45,681 bases of DNA from an uncultured Christensenellaceae bacterium (GCA_934373295.1 CAKROK010000008.1:1-45681), one strand, 5' to 3'; positions 25,083 through 33,860 are shown, numbered from the stretch's first letter. The notes: generated by a model not told the origin, from the sequence alone. Program-made: numbers and translations.

Positions 25083-26666
25083 TTACTTACCACTATCGCC
25101 GTAGTTTGAAAGCACGCGAGCCGACGGATCGTTTACGTCACAGCCCTCCCACGCCCTGTTAGGCATCCAGAAGTCGACTATCATCTCGCCCTGACCGGGA
25201 TAGTACTTTTCGAAAATCTCCCTATAGAGCAGAGATTCCTTTGTGAACGGGCGCGCGTGCGTGTACTTCATGCGCAGGGTCTCGTATTGCTCATCGGTGT
25301 AGTATTGCTCGGCATATTGCTTTATGCAGTCCGCGAGAGAGTGACCAACAGCGTCCGAAAACGCCGCCTTTTCACGCCAGAGGATGTCCTTGGGAAGATA
25401 ATCGCCCTCCTCAAAGGCGTGACGCAGGAGGTATTTGCCCTTGCCGTATCTGTTTACCTTTAGCTCGGGGTCGACCGCCATGACGTACTTCACAAAATCC
25501 AGGTCGCCAAAGGGAACTCTTGCCTCGAGCGAGTTTACGGAGATGCACCTGTCCGCGCGCAGTACATCATACATATGCAGCTCATGCACTCTCTTGACGG
25601 ACTCCTGCTGGAAGGCGGCGGCGTCCGGAGCAAAGTCTGTGTATTTGTAGCCGAAAAGCTCGTCCGATATCTCGCCCGTGAGCAGCACTCTTATGTCCGT
25701 CGTTTCGTGAATAGCCTTGCAGATGAGGTACATGCCCATGCTTGCGCGCACGGTCGTTATGTCGAATGTGCCTAAAAGCTCGACTACCGTCTCAAGAGAA
25801 TCCAAAACGTCCTGTTTTGTGATGATTATCTCCTTGTGGTCGCTGCCGATGTAATCCGCAACCTCTTTAGCGTATTTTAAGTCTATTGCGTCCTCACTCA
25901 TGCCTATAGCGAAGGTCTTGATGGGCAGTGCGCTCTTTTTCGCGGCAATGGCGCAGACGAGGGAGGAATCCAGCCCGCCCGAGAGCAGGAAGCCGACCTT
26001 GGCATCCGCGACAAGGCGCTTTTCGACACCGCATACAAGCTTGTCGTGTATCTTTTTGCAGACAGTCTCAAGATCGTCGTGGATTACCTCGTCGACGTGG
26101 GATATGTCGTTGTAACAGATGAACCTTCCGCCCTTATAGTAGTGACCGGGCGGGAAGGGCATTATCTTCTTGCAAAGACCAACGAGGTTTTTAGGCTCGC
26201 TCGCGAAGACTATCGCGCCCTTTTCGTCATAGCCGTAGTAGAGCGGCCTTATGCCGATGGGGTCTCTTCCCGCGATGAACTCGCCCGTGCGTGCGTCGTA
26301 AAGAATCATTGCGAATTCCGCATCCAGCATTTTAAACATATCCGTGCCGTATTCAAAATACAAGGGGAGGATTATCTCGCAGTCGGAGTCGCTTTCAAAA
26401 GTATATCCCTTCTCGATAAGCTCATCCTTTAATTCGGAAAAGCCGTATATTTCGCCGTTGCATACGCAATAGCTGCCCTCGAGGGAAAACGGCTGCATTC
26501 CCTCGGGATGAAGCCCCATTATCGAGAGACGATGGAACGCGAGCACGCCGTCTTTAAGCTCGACGACTCTGCTCATATCCGGACCGCGCGATATTGTCCT
26601 GTCAAAACCTTGCTTGAATAAATCTAAAGGGGCGCCGCTTGCGCAATAGCCCATGATCGAACACAT
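25083..26666 (-). CDS. asnB: Asparagine synthetase B (glutamine-hydrolysing)
   Basis: A 527-residue two-domain enzyme making asparagine from aspartate, ATP and glutamine. The N-terminal class II amidotransferase has Cys2 as nucleophile (MCSIMGYC) and CNGEIYGF. The synthetase domain has the PP-loop SGGLDSSLVC, GEISDELFGY and the C-terminal REKAAFSDAVG. ATG 26666 follows GGAGGA. The gene is preceded by a T-box leader with an asparagine specifier, which independently supports the asparagine assignment over other amidotransferases. The last 21 codons are duplicated just downstream. Confidence 0.95.
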   Translation of the reverse strand: MCSIMGYCASGAPLDLFKQGFDRTISRGPDMSRVVELKDGVLAFHRLSIMGLHPEGMQPFSLEGSYCVCNGEIYGFSELKDELIEKGYTFESDSDCEIILPLYFEYGTDMFKMLDAEFAMILYDARTGEFIAGRDPIGIRPLYYGYDEKGAIVFASEPKNLVGLCKKIMPFPPGHYYKGGRFICYNDISHVDEVIHDDLETVCKKIHDKLVCGVEKRLVADAKVGFLLSGGLDSSLVCAIAAKKSALPIKTFAIGMSEDAIDLKYAKEVADYIGSDHKEIIITKQDVLDSLETVVELLGTFDITTVRASMGMYLICKAIHETTDIRVLLTGEISDELFGYKYTDFAPDAAAFQQESVKRVHELHMYDVLRADRCISVNSLEARVPFGDLDFVKYVMAVDPELKVNRYGKGKYLLRHAFEEGDYLPKDILWREKAAFSDAVGHSLADCIKQYAEQYYTDEQYETLRMKYTHARPFTKESLLYREIFEKYYPGQGEMIVDFWMPNRAWEGCDVNDPSARVLSNYGDSGK

Positions 26667-26689
26667 AATAGTATCCTCCGAAGAATTAA

Positions 26690-26895
26690 TTATTCAGCAA
26701 TCTATAGGGCGAGCGCTGTAACTCGCGGTGCCACCTATATTTTTTCTCATTTGCGAGCCTCAAGCAAGGCTCTATCACGTTACGTGTGACCTACGTCTCA
26801 TCTACTAAAACTTTCACGTTCTTTCAATTCGCAGCTCGAAAAGTGTTATTCGTGCGCTGTATGCTGCGCGGCTCTCACCTGCCCGTGCTCTCTTT
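26690..26895 (-). promoter_or_regulatory. T-box leader with Asn specifier upstream of asnB
   Basis: On the minus strand a stem I region (GGTGAGAGCC, 26878-26869) leads to the candidate specifier AAC at 26847-26845, read as GAAT-AAC-A with the usual purine after it. The conserved T-box AGGTGGCACCGCG lies at 26736-26724. The antiterminator is complete: TATAGG (26739-26734) pairs with CCTATA (26708-26703), the bulge TGGCACC carries the tRNA-tail-binding bases, and GCGAG pairs with CTCGC. The class senses uncharged tRNA, here tRNA-Asn. No hairpin with a U-run was found between the T-box and the start codon, so the off state is unclear. Confidence 0.88.
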
Positions 26896-26901
26896 AAACA
26901 T

Positions 26902-26931
26902 ATTATCAACGCATTACTTGTCTTTTCTCAA
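26902..26931 (-). promoter_or_regulatory. Promoter of asnB leader
   Basis: On the minus strand TTGAGA (26931-26926) and GATAAT (26907-26902) are 18 bp apart, placing the transcript start just before the T-box stem I. Confidence 0.55.
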
Positions 26932-26961
26932 ACGCTTTTAAATAGTTTTTTGTTGTATTTG

Positions 26962-26990
26962 GGGGAGGAGATTATTTTGCGCTCCTCCCG
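26962..26990 (-). terminator. Hairpin after amt
   Basis: GGGAGGAG pairs with CTCCTCCC around a short loop, 25 bases beyond the amt stop on the minus strand. The strong stem suits a terminator, but no U-tract follows on the minus strand. Confidence 0.5.
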
Positions 26991-27014
26991 AAATTTTATT
27001 ATGATGAAGAAAAC

Positions 27015-28775
27015 TTATTCGACATCCTGTAGGGCGTCGTAGCCCTCCTCGCCGGTACGTACCTTTACGACGTTTTCTACGTCGTAGACGAATATCTTGC
27101 CGTCGCCGATATGACCGGTGTAAAGAACCTTCTTTGCGGTCTCTATGACGCTCCTGACGGGAATCTTGCTCACGACGATATCCACCTGAACCTTGGGCAA
27201 CAGCGTCGCCTCGACCTCAACGCCTCTGTAGAACTCGGGCTTGCCCTTCTGCTGACCGCAGCCGAGCACGTGAGAAACCGTCATGCCCGTTATGCCGAGG
27301 TCTGTCATGGCCTTCTTCAATGCCTCGAAGCGGCTTTCCTTGCAGACGATCTCGACCTTGGTGAACTTATATCCATCCTCGCTAAATGCAGGAACCTTCT
27401 TCACGGGCACGGCCTCCGCCACGGGAATATCCCCTGGTACGACGATCGCATTTTCAGGAACTTCAATATCATAATCAAGATTTTCGACGGCGAATACGAA
27501 GTCCGCATATGCGCTGGGCAGACCATGTTCGGGACCGTCAAGACCCCTTATCTCTTCCTCAGGAGATACCCTTAGACCGATAGTCTTGTCTATGATTTTA
27601 AATGCGATGAACATCATCACGCCCGTCCATGCAAGTATGCATACGATGCCTAAAAGCTGAACTCCGAACAGAGTAGCGTCGCCGGTGTAGAACAGACCCT
27701 TTAAGCCCGCGGGGGCTGACGGATTAGCGAGCAGCCCGACCGCCAATGTACCCCAAATGCCGTTGGCAAAGTGTACGCCGACAGCGCCGACGGGGTCATC
27801 GATGTGCAGCTTTAAATCCAAGAACTCAACTACCACCACGACGAGTATGCCGGAGACTATGCCGACTATCAAAGAGCCTGCCGCATCGAGCGCGTCACAG
27901 CCCGCCGTTATGCCGACAAGACCGGCGAGAGATGCATTTAAGCACATTGAAACATCGGGCTTGCCGTTCTTTATCCAAGTGAATATCATCGTCACGACCG
28001 TCGCCGTCGCGGGGGCGATTGTGGTCGTCAAGAATATGGATGCGAGAGAACCCTGATCCCATGCGGCCGCGCCGTTAAAGCCATACCAGCCGAACCAGAG
28101 GATGAATGCGCCCAGCGCGCCAAGAGGGATGGAGTGACCGGGGATCGCGTTTACCTTAGTGACCTTGCCGGATTTATCGCGCGTGTACTTTCCGAGACGC
28201 GGGCCGACCATTATCGCGCCGATGAGGGCGGTCAGACCGCCGACGGAGTGGATCGCCGCGGAGCCTGCGAAATCGTGGAAGCCGAGCTGCACGAGCCACC
28301 CCTGAGAGTTCCAGACCCATCCTGCCTCGACGGGATATACGATAAGGGATATCACCGCAGAGTAGACGCAGTATGCGAGGAACTTCGTGCGCTCTGCCAT
28401 AGAGCCGGAGACTATCGTGGCCGCCGTCGCGCAGAACACGAGGTTGAACACGAAGCTGGATGCGTTTTTCTGTATAAATCCGCCGAAATCCGCGAAGATG
28501 TCGAGATTGGGCACGCCTATAAGGCCCATGACGTAATCCTCGCTCATCATTATCGCAAAGCCTATGAACACGAAGCATACTGTGCCTATGCAGAAATCCA
28601 TAAGGTTTTTCATGATGATGTTTCCGGCATTTTTGGCTCTGGTGAAGCCCGTCTCGACCATGGCGAAGCCCGCCTGCATGAAGAATACGAGTGCCGCGCC
28701 GATAAGGAACCATATGCCAAATACCTCGGTATTAACGGTTTCCTGTATTAATTTGGTAATTTCCTCTACTACCAT
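27015..28775 (-). CDS. amt: Ammonium transporter fused to a PII signalling domain
   Basis: A 586-residue fusion. Residues about 1-410 are an Amt channel with some eleven hydrophobic helices; GFAMVETGFTRAKNAGNIIMKN, SAAIHSVGG and GAVGVHFANGIWG are family landmarks (the first is quoted as GFAMVETGFTRAK plus NAGNIIMKN). After an acidic/proline linker, residues about 470-586 are a PII domain: EVGITGM-like LGITGMTVSHV, T-loop GCGQQKGKPEFYRGVEV, and TGHIGDGKIFVY with RTGEE. The uridylylated Tyr51 of enterobacterial GlnB is Val here. The fused PII probably gates or reports ammonium transport in response to nucleotides/2-oxoglutarate. It is the second gene of the glnN operon, 45 bases behind glnN. 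Confidence 0.94.
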   Translation of the reverse strand: MVVEEITKLIQETVNTEVFGIWFLIGAALVFFMQAGFAMVETGFTRAKNAGNIIMKNLMDFCIGTVCFVFIGFAIMMSEDYVMGLIGVPNLDIFADFGGFIQKNASSFVFNLVFCATAATIVSGSMAERTKFLAYCVYSAVISLIVYPVEAGWVWNSQGWLVQLGFHDFAGSAAIHSVGGLTALIGAIMVGPRLGKYTRDKSGKVTKVNAIPGHSIPLGALGAFILWFGWYGFNGAAAWDQGSLASIFLTTTIAPATATVVTMIFTWIKNGKPDVSMCLNASLAGLVGITAGCDALDAAGSLIVGIVSGILVVVVVEFLDLKLHIDDPVGAVGVHFANGIWGTLAVGLLANPSAPAGLKGLFYTGDATLFGVQLLGIVCILAWTGVMMFIAFKIIDKTIGLRVSPEEEIRGLDGPEHGLPSAYADFVFAVENLDYDIEVPENAIVVPGDIPVAEAVPVKKVPAFSEDGYKFTKVEIVCKESRFEALKKAMTDLGITGMTVSHVLGCGQQKGKPEFYRGVEVEATLLPKVQVDIVVSKIPVRSVIETAKKVLYTGHIGDGKIFVYDVENVVKVRTGEEGYDALQDVE

Positions 28776-28820
28776 AATGTTACCTCCGATATCTATCTAC
28801 AAAATTTTTAGAATACCTGA

Positions 28821-30917
28821 TTATTTGACCCCGAAAAGCAGATCTCCATAGGTGGGGAAGGGCCAATACTTCTTTGCGGTGAGCGTCTCCGCCTCGTCGC
28901 AGGGGAGCCTCAATTCACTCATCTTTACGAGCACGTCGTCTCTTATGAACTCGGACTGCGCCTTTACGTCGCCGAACTTATCGAGCGAGACGATGGAGGA
29001 TTCGAGCGCCTCCGCCGCGGCGTATATTTGACCGGTGAGCAGCGAGAGCTTCTTTATGACTGCGGCCTCGTATGTCACGGGGATGTCCGCGTCGACAGCC
29101 TTCTTTGCGGCGGCGGTGGAGGAAAGCTCATGAGCATAAGCCTCTATCGCGGGGATTATCTCGCACTTTGCCATGTCGACCATTGTGTTCGCCTCTATGG
29201 TGATGGTCTTGCAGTAGTTCTCAAGCATTATCTCACAGCGGGATTCCAGCTCGTCCTTGCTGAATACCTTGAGGGAGGTGAGCATATCGACGTTTTTCTT
29301 GTCGAGCAGATGGGGCATACAGTCCGCAGTGGTGCGGTAGTTTAACAGACCTCTCTTTTCGGTAGCTTCCTTTATCCACGTTTCATCATAGCCGTTTCCG
29401 TTGAAGATAATGTGCTTATGATCCTTTATGGTCTTTTTTATCATGTCGTGGAGCGCGGTCTCAAAGTCGTCCGCACCCTCGAGGCGATCGGCGTATGTCT
29501 TGAGCGACTCTGCGACAGCCGAGTTTAGCATGATGTTCGCGCAGGCGATGCTGTTTGAAGAGCCGAGCATTCTGAACTCAAACTTGTTGCCTGTGAACGC
29601 AAAGGGCGATGTCCTGTTGCGGTCGGTGGTGTCTCTCGTGAACTTGGGCAGTACGCTTACGCCTAACTTCATCTGCGTCTTTTCCGCGCCGCTGTAGGGA
29701 GCGTCCGTCTCGATGGCGTCTAAGATAGCGCCCAGCTCGTCGCCCACGAAGATGGATACGACCGCCGGAGGAGCCTCGTTCGCGCCCAGACGATGATCGT
29801 TGCCTGCGGTGGCGACGGATATTCTCAAGAGATCCTGATAATCGTCGACGGCCTTTATGACCGCGCAGAGAAAGAGCAGGAACTGTGCGTTTTCATAGGG
29901 TGTATCGCCGGGTGAGAGCAGGTTCATGCCGGTATCCGTTGAAATAGACCAGTTGTTATGCTTGCCCGAGCCGTTCACGCCCGCGAAGGGCTTTTCATGC
30001 AGCAGGCAGACAAGGCCGTGCTTTGCCGCGACCTTCTGCATTATCTCCATGGTAAGCTGGTTGTGGTCGGTCGCGATGTTTGTCGTGGTGTATATGGGCG
30101 CGAGCTCGTGCTGAGCGGGGGCGACCTCGTTATGCTCGGTCTTTGCCAAAATGCCTAACTTCCAGAGCTCCTTGTTGAGATCCTCCATGAATTCCGCGAC
30201 CTTGGGCTTTATAACGCCGAAGTAGTGGTCGTCCATCTCTTGACCCTTGGGCGGCTTTGCGCCGAAGAGCGTTCTTCCGGTGAAGATGAGGTCCTTTCTC
30301 TTTTCATACATCTCTCTGGTGATGAGGAAGTATTCCTGCTCGGGGCCGACGGACGTCCTGACGCACTTTACGGTGTCGTTGCCGAAAAGTCTCAATATGC
30401 GCAGCGCCTGCTTGTTGAGCGCCTCCATCGAGCGCAGAAGGGGAGTTTTCTTATCGAGCGCCTGCCCGCCGTATGAGCAGAACGCCGTGGGTATGCAAAG
30501 TGTTCTTCCCTTTATAAATGCATAGGAGGTCGGATCCCATGCGGTGTAGCCGCGTGCCTCAAACGTCGCGCGAAGTCCGCCGGAGGGGAAGGAGGATGCG
30601 TCCGGCTCGCCCTTTATGAGCTCCTTGCCGGAGAACTCCATTATCACGCCGCCGTCCGGAGAAGGAGCGATGAAGCTGTCGTGCTTTTCTGCGGTTATGC
30701 CCGTCAAAGGCTGGAACCAATGGGTGTAATGCGTCGCTCCGTTTGCAACGGCCCAGTCCTTCATGGCGGTCGCCACGGCGTTGGCTACGCTGATATCGAG
30801 GTTTGCGCCCTCGTCGATGGTCTTTTTAAGCGAGTTGTAAACCTCTGCGGAGAGAGTCGCCTTCATGACTCTGTCGTCAAATACCATACTTCCGAAATAA
30901 TCAGATACCGTGCTCAT
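28821..30917 (-). CDS. glnN: Glutamine synthetase type III
   Basis: A 698-residue GSIII, the large dodecameric form found in Clostridia, Bacteroides and cyanobacteria, condensing ammonium and glutamate with ATP. The N-terminus has FDDRVMKATLSAEVY; catalytic landmarks include THWFQPLTG, SVGPEQEYFL, KTEHNEVAPAQHELAP and FAGVNGSGKHNNWS. Length is typical of GSIII and far above GSI/II. AAAGGAG precedes the ATG. Transcription begins at a consensus promoter (31038-31066) and passes through a hairpin/terminator leader. It leads the glnN-amt operon, divergent from the glutamate synthase operon. Confidence 0.96.
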   Translation of the reverse strand: MSTVSDYFGSMVFDDRVMKATLSAEVYNSLKKTIDEGANLDISVANAVATAMKDWAVANGATHYTHWFQPLTGITAEKHDSFIAPSPDGGVIMEFSGKELIKGEPDASSFPSGGLRATFEARGYTAWDPTSYAFIKGRTLCIPTAFCSYGGQALDKKTPLLRSMEALNKQALRILRLFGNDTVKCVRTSVGPEQEYFLITREMYEKRKDLIFTGRTLFGAKPPKGQEMDDHYFGVIKPKVAEFMEDLNKELWKLGILAKTEHNEVAPAQHELAPIYTTTNIATDHNQLTMEIMQKVAAKHGLVCLLHEKPFAGVNGSGKHNNWSISTDTGMNLLSPGDTPYENAQFLLFLCAVIKAVDDYQDLLRISVATAGNDHRLGANEAPPAVVSIFVGDELGAILDAIETDAPYSGAEKTQMKLGVSVLPKFTRDTTDRNRTSPFAFTGNKFEFRMLGSSNSIACANIMLNSAVAESLKTYADRLEGADDFETALHDMIKKTIKDHKHIIFNGNGYDETWIKEATEKRGLLNYRTTADCMPHLLDKKNVDMLTSLKVFSKDELESRCEIMLENYCKTITIEANTMVDMAKCEIIPAIEAYAHELSSTAAAKKAVDADIPVTYEAAVIKKLSLLTGQIYAAAEALESSIVSLDKFGDVKAQSEFIRDDVLVKMSELRLPCDEAETLTAKKYWPFPTYGDLLFGVK

Positions 30918-30972
30918 AATTCATAGCTCCTTTTGATTTAAATTTTTAAGAGCGGTTGCGCTCCTTTGTTCT

Positions 30973-31032
30973 AAAAAAATAAGGGCGTCAAAGATGCTCG
31001 TTTTAAGCATCAAAGACGTCCTTGCCTTGATG
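30973..31032 (-). promoter_or_regulatory. glnN leader: ANTAR-type hairpin overlapping a terminator
   Basis: On the minus strand the transcript starts near a hairpin CATCAAGGC-[AAGGAC]-GTCTTTGATG (31032-31008) whose hexaloop has A at position 1 and G at 4, the rule for ANTAR protein targets. Its loop and 3' arm are also the 5' arm of a longer stem (AAGGACGTC..GATGC against GCATC..GACGCCCTT, 31023-30981) followed by ATTTTTTT, a clear intrinsic terminator. The two folds exclude each other, so binding of the first would permit read-through into glnN-amt. Confidence 0.75.
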
Positions 31033-31037
31033 GTGTT

Positions 31038-31066
31038 ATTTTACACCCCCTATATGCACTTGTCAA
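31038..31066 (-). promoter_or_regulatory. Promoter of glnN-amt
   Basis: On the minus strand a perfect TTGACA and TAAAAT are separated by 17 bp. The predicted start falls at the base of the leader hairpin. Confidence 0.85.
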
Positions 31067-31129
31067 CACCTAATTTGCAATTTCTTCAAAAAAATCTTGC
31101 AGAATTTGACTATATTTTGGATTAAACTG

Positions 31130-31158
31130 TTGACATAGTGCAGCTTATCATATATAAT
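31130..31158 (+). promoter_or_regulatory. Promoter of the glutamate synthase operon
   Basis: Perfect TTGACA (31130-31135) and perfect TATAAT (31153-31158) with a 17-bp spacer. This is the strongest-looking promoter in the window, about 65 bp from, and divergent to, the glnN promoter. Confidence 0.9.
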
Positions 31159-31164
31159 AACTGC

Positions 31165-31226
31165 AAGTGAGCAAGGGCGTTCATTTCAGACGGGATAATT
31201 CCGCCATGATGGACGCTCTTTATATA
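31165..31226 (+). promoter_or_regulatory. Glutamate synthase leader: ANTAR-type hairpin overlapping a terminator
   Basis: Starting at the predicted +1, AAGTGAGC-[AAGGGC]-GTTCATTT (31165-31186) forms an 8-bp stem with a hexaloop having A1 and G4. The glnN leader has the same hexaloop except for one base, closed by the same C-G pair. AGGGCGTTCAT (31174-31184) can instead pair with ATGATGGACGCTCT (31206-31219), a longer stem followed by the U-rich TTATATATTTA. The second fold would terminate weakly; the first would prevent it. A second classical hexaloop hairpin was not clear. Confidence 0.72.
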
Positions 31227-31260
31227 TTTACATTAATATTTATAGAAAGGATACGCCGAA

Positions 31261-32355
31261 ATGAAGGTAGAAGGTCAAGTCCGCATCCCCTCGGGGTGCG
31301 CGATCGCCGCGGTGATCTCCAAAGAGGGGAGAAGAATGACCGGCGAGAAGATAATCGATTCAATGAAGCCCATGCACGATCGTTCAAACGGATTGGGCGG
31401 CGGTTTCGCAGGGTATGGGATATATCCCGAATACAGGGATTTTTACGCCCTGCACATGTTTTTTGACGACAGAGCGACCAGAAAGGACTGCGAGGTCTTT
31501 TTAAAGGAGCGCTTTGAGATAGTCAAGTCAGAGATACTTCCTACGCGAAAGATACCCGAGATAACGGACGAGCCCATCATATGGAGATACTTCGTGGCTC
31601 CGCTGCCCTCCGTGCTCAAAAACCTTCAGCTCGATGAAAAGGAATTCGTCGCGCGCACGGTGATGAAGATAAACAGCGAGATGCACGGCGCATACGTCTT
31701 TTCCAGCGGAAAGAACATGGGCGCTTTTAAGGCGGTGGGCTTCCCCGAGGACGTCGGCGTGTTCTATAAATTGGATGAATACGAGGGCTATTCATGGACG
31801 GCGCACGGCAGATATCCCACGAACACCCCCGGCTGGTGGGGCGGCGCACATCCCTTCACGCTGCTCGATTATTCCATAGTACATAACGGCGAGATATCCT
31901 CCTATGACGCAAACAGGCGTTTTATTGAGATGTTCGGTTATAAATGTACGTTGCAGACGGATACCGAGGTCATAGCATATATAATGGATTATCTTTTGAG
32001 AAGACAGGGCTTGACGTTGCAAGAGGCTGCGGAGGTGATTGCCGCGCCCTTCTGGAGCACTATCGAGGGTAAAAAGGACGATAAAGAGCGCGAAAAGCTC
32101 AAGTTTTTAAGGACGGTATTCCCCAGCCTGCTCATAACCGGCCCGTTCTCCATAGTTTTGGGCTTTGACGGCGGAATGATGGCGTTAAACGACAGATTGA
32201 AGCTGCGCTCGATGGTCGTTGGTGAAAAGGACGACAAGGTCTTTATAGCGAGCGAGGAGGCCGCGATAAGGGTGATGGAACCGGATGCGGAAAACATCTA
32301 TGCCCCCGCGGGCGGCGAGCCGGTCATAGTAAGGGTAAAGGACGGTGCATATTGA
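31261..32355 (+). CDS. Glutamate synthase, amidotransferase subunit
   Basis: A 364-residue class II glutamine amidotransferase corresponding to the N-terminal domain of GltB. The likely nucleophile is Cys13 (IPSGCAIAAV), so a 12-residue propeptide may be removed, as in large glutamate synthases. GRYPTNTPGWWGGAHPF and SIVHNGEISSYDANRR are class II landmarks. It releases ammonia from glutamine for the FMN subunit encoded next. The ATG follows AAAGGA; the stop overlaps the next start by one base. Confidence 0.9.
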   Translation: MKVEGQVRIPSGCAIAAVISKEGRRMTGEKIIDSMKPMHDRSNGLGGGFAGYGIYPEYRDFYALHMFFDDRATRKDCEVFLKERFEIVKSEILPTRKIPEITDEPIIWRYFVAPLPSVLKNLQLDEKEFVARTVMKINSEMHGAYVFSSGKNMGAFKAVGFPEDVGVFYKLDEYEGYSWTAHGRYPTNTPGWWGGAHPFTLLDYSIVHNGEISSYDANRRFIEMFGYKCTLQTDTEVIAYIMDYLLRRQGLTLQEAAEVIAAPFWSTIEGKKDDKEREKLKFLRTVFPSLLITGPFSIVLGFDGGMMALNDRLKLRSMVVGEKDDKVFIASEEAAIRVMEPDAENIYAPAGGEPVIVRVKDGAY

Positions 32356-33860
32356 TGAGCGTGAGTTATATCTATCCTGAATTTGAAGTAATAAGAAATC
32401 AAAACAGATGCATAGCCTGCCGCGTATGCGAAAGACAGTGCTCGAACCTCGTACACAGCTATGACGCGGACACGGGCGTGATGATGTCCGATGAGACGAG
32501 CTGCGTAAACTGCCAAAGGTGCGTATGCCTCTGCCCCACGCACGCGCTCAAGATCGTAAAGAGCGACTGCACGCTGCGCGAAAACGCGAACTGGCAGCAG
32601 GACACCATAAAGGAGATATATAAGCAGGCGAACAGCGGCGGCGTGCTGTTATCCTCAATGGGCAACCCCAAGCCCATGCCCGTCTACTGGGACAAGCTGC
32701 TTATAAATGCATCGCAGGTCACCAACCCCTCCATCGACCCGTTGAGAGAGCCCATGGAGACAAAGGTGTTTTTAGGCAAGAAGCCCGCTCAAATCGAAAA
32801 GGACGAAAACGGGGATATCAAATGTAAGCTCGAGCCGCAGCTTGAGCTGGCCATGCCTATTATGTTCTCCGCGATGAGCTACGGCTCAATAAGCTATAAT
32901 GCGCATAAATCCCTTGCGACGGCGGCGCAAAAGCTGGGAATACTCTATAACACGGGCGAGGGGGGCCTGCATGAGGATTTCTATTGCTATGGCGAAAACA
33001 CGATTGTACAGGTCGCATCCGGACGCTTCGGCGTGCATAAGGATTACCTTGAGGCGGGCGCGGCGATAGAGATAAAGATAGGGCAGGGCGCGAAGCCGGG
33101 CATCGGCGGACACCTTCCGGGCGCGAAGATCGTGGGGGATGTCTCCCGCACGAGGATGATACCCGAAGGCTCGGACGCGATATCCCCTGCGCCGCATCAC
33201 GATATTTATTCTATTGAGGATTTACGCCAGCTCGTATATTCGCTGAAGGAGGCCACGGGATACACAAAGCCCGTCATAGTCAAGGTTGCGGCGGTGCATA
33301 ATATCGCGGCGATAGCGAGCGGCATAGCGAGAAGCGGTGCGGATATAATCGCGATAGACGGCTTCAGGGGAGGCACGGGCGCGGCGCCCACGAGGATAAG
33401 GGACAACGTCGGTATACCCATTGAGCTTGCGCTGGCGGCGGTGGATACGCGGCTGCGCGAGGAGGGCATAAGAAACAACGTCTCGATAGTTGTCGGCGGA
33501 AGCATACGCTGTTCATCCGATGTGGTAAAGGCTATCGCGCTGGGCGCGGATGCGTGCTATATAGCGACGGCGGCGCTGCTTGCGATGGGATGTCACCTCT
33601 GCCGCACCTGCCAGACGGGAAAGTGCAACTGGGGTATAGCGACACAGCGGCCCGACCTCGTAAAGCGCTTAAACCCCGAGATGGGAAGTGAGCGCCTTAT
33701 AAATCTCATGACCGCATGGAACCACGAGATAAAGGAGCTCATGGGCGGTATGGGCATAAACTCGATAGAAGCGCTCAGAGGAAACAGGCTCATGTTAAGG
33801 GGCGTGGGATTGACGCAAAAAGAGCTTGACATATTGGGCATAGCCCACGCGGGTGAATGA
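32355..33860 (+). CDS. Glutamate synthase, FMN/iron-sulfur synthase subunit with N-terminal ferredoxin domain
   Basis: A 501-residue synthase subunit. Residues about 15-75 hold two four-cysteine clusters (CIACRVCERQC and CVNCQRCVCLCP). The remainder is the FMN-binding TIM barrel of GltB: MSAMSYGSISYNAH-like SAMSYGSIS, GEGGLHED, IGQGAKPGIGGHLPG, FRGGTGAAP, and the 3Fe-4S motif CHLCRTCQTGKCNWGIATQ. It combines 2-oxoglutarate and ammonia reductively into glutamate. The ATG at 32355 overlaps the preceding stop. This ferredoxin-bearing form is typical of archaeal-type split glutamate synthases. Confidence 0.92.
   Translation: MSVSYIYPEFEVIRNQNRCIACRVCERQCSNLVHSYDADTGVMMSDETSCVNCQRCVCLCPTHALKIVKSDCTLRENANWQQDTIKEIYKQANSGGVLLSSMGNPKPMPVYWDKLLINASQVTNPSIDPLREPMETKVFLGKKPAQIEKDENGDIKCKLEPQLELAMPIMFSAMSYGSISYNAHKSLATAAQKLGILYNTGEGGLHEDFYCYGENTIVQVASGRFGVHKDYLEAGAAIEIKIGQGAKPGIGGHLPGAKIVGDVSRTRMIPEGSDAISPAPHHDIYSIEDLRQLVYSLKEATGYTKPVIVKVAAVHNIAAIASGIARSGADIIAIDGFRGGTGAAPTRIRDNVGIPIELALAAVDTRLREEGIRNNVSIVVGGSIRCSSDVVKAIALGADACYIATAALLAMGCHLCRTCQTGKCNWGIATQRPDLVKRLNPEMGSERLINLMTAWNHEIKELMGGMGINSIEALRGNRLMLRGVGLTQKELDILGIAHAGE

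Noticed and set aside
24977..25146. CRISPR or tandem-repeat array
   Set aside because: Only two copies exist, they are explained by the asnB coding end, and there is no further periodicity.
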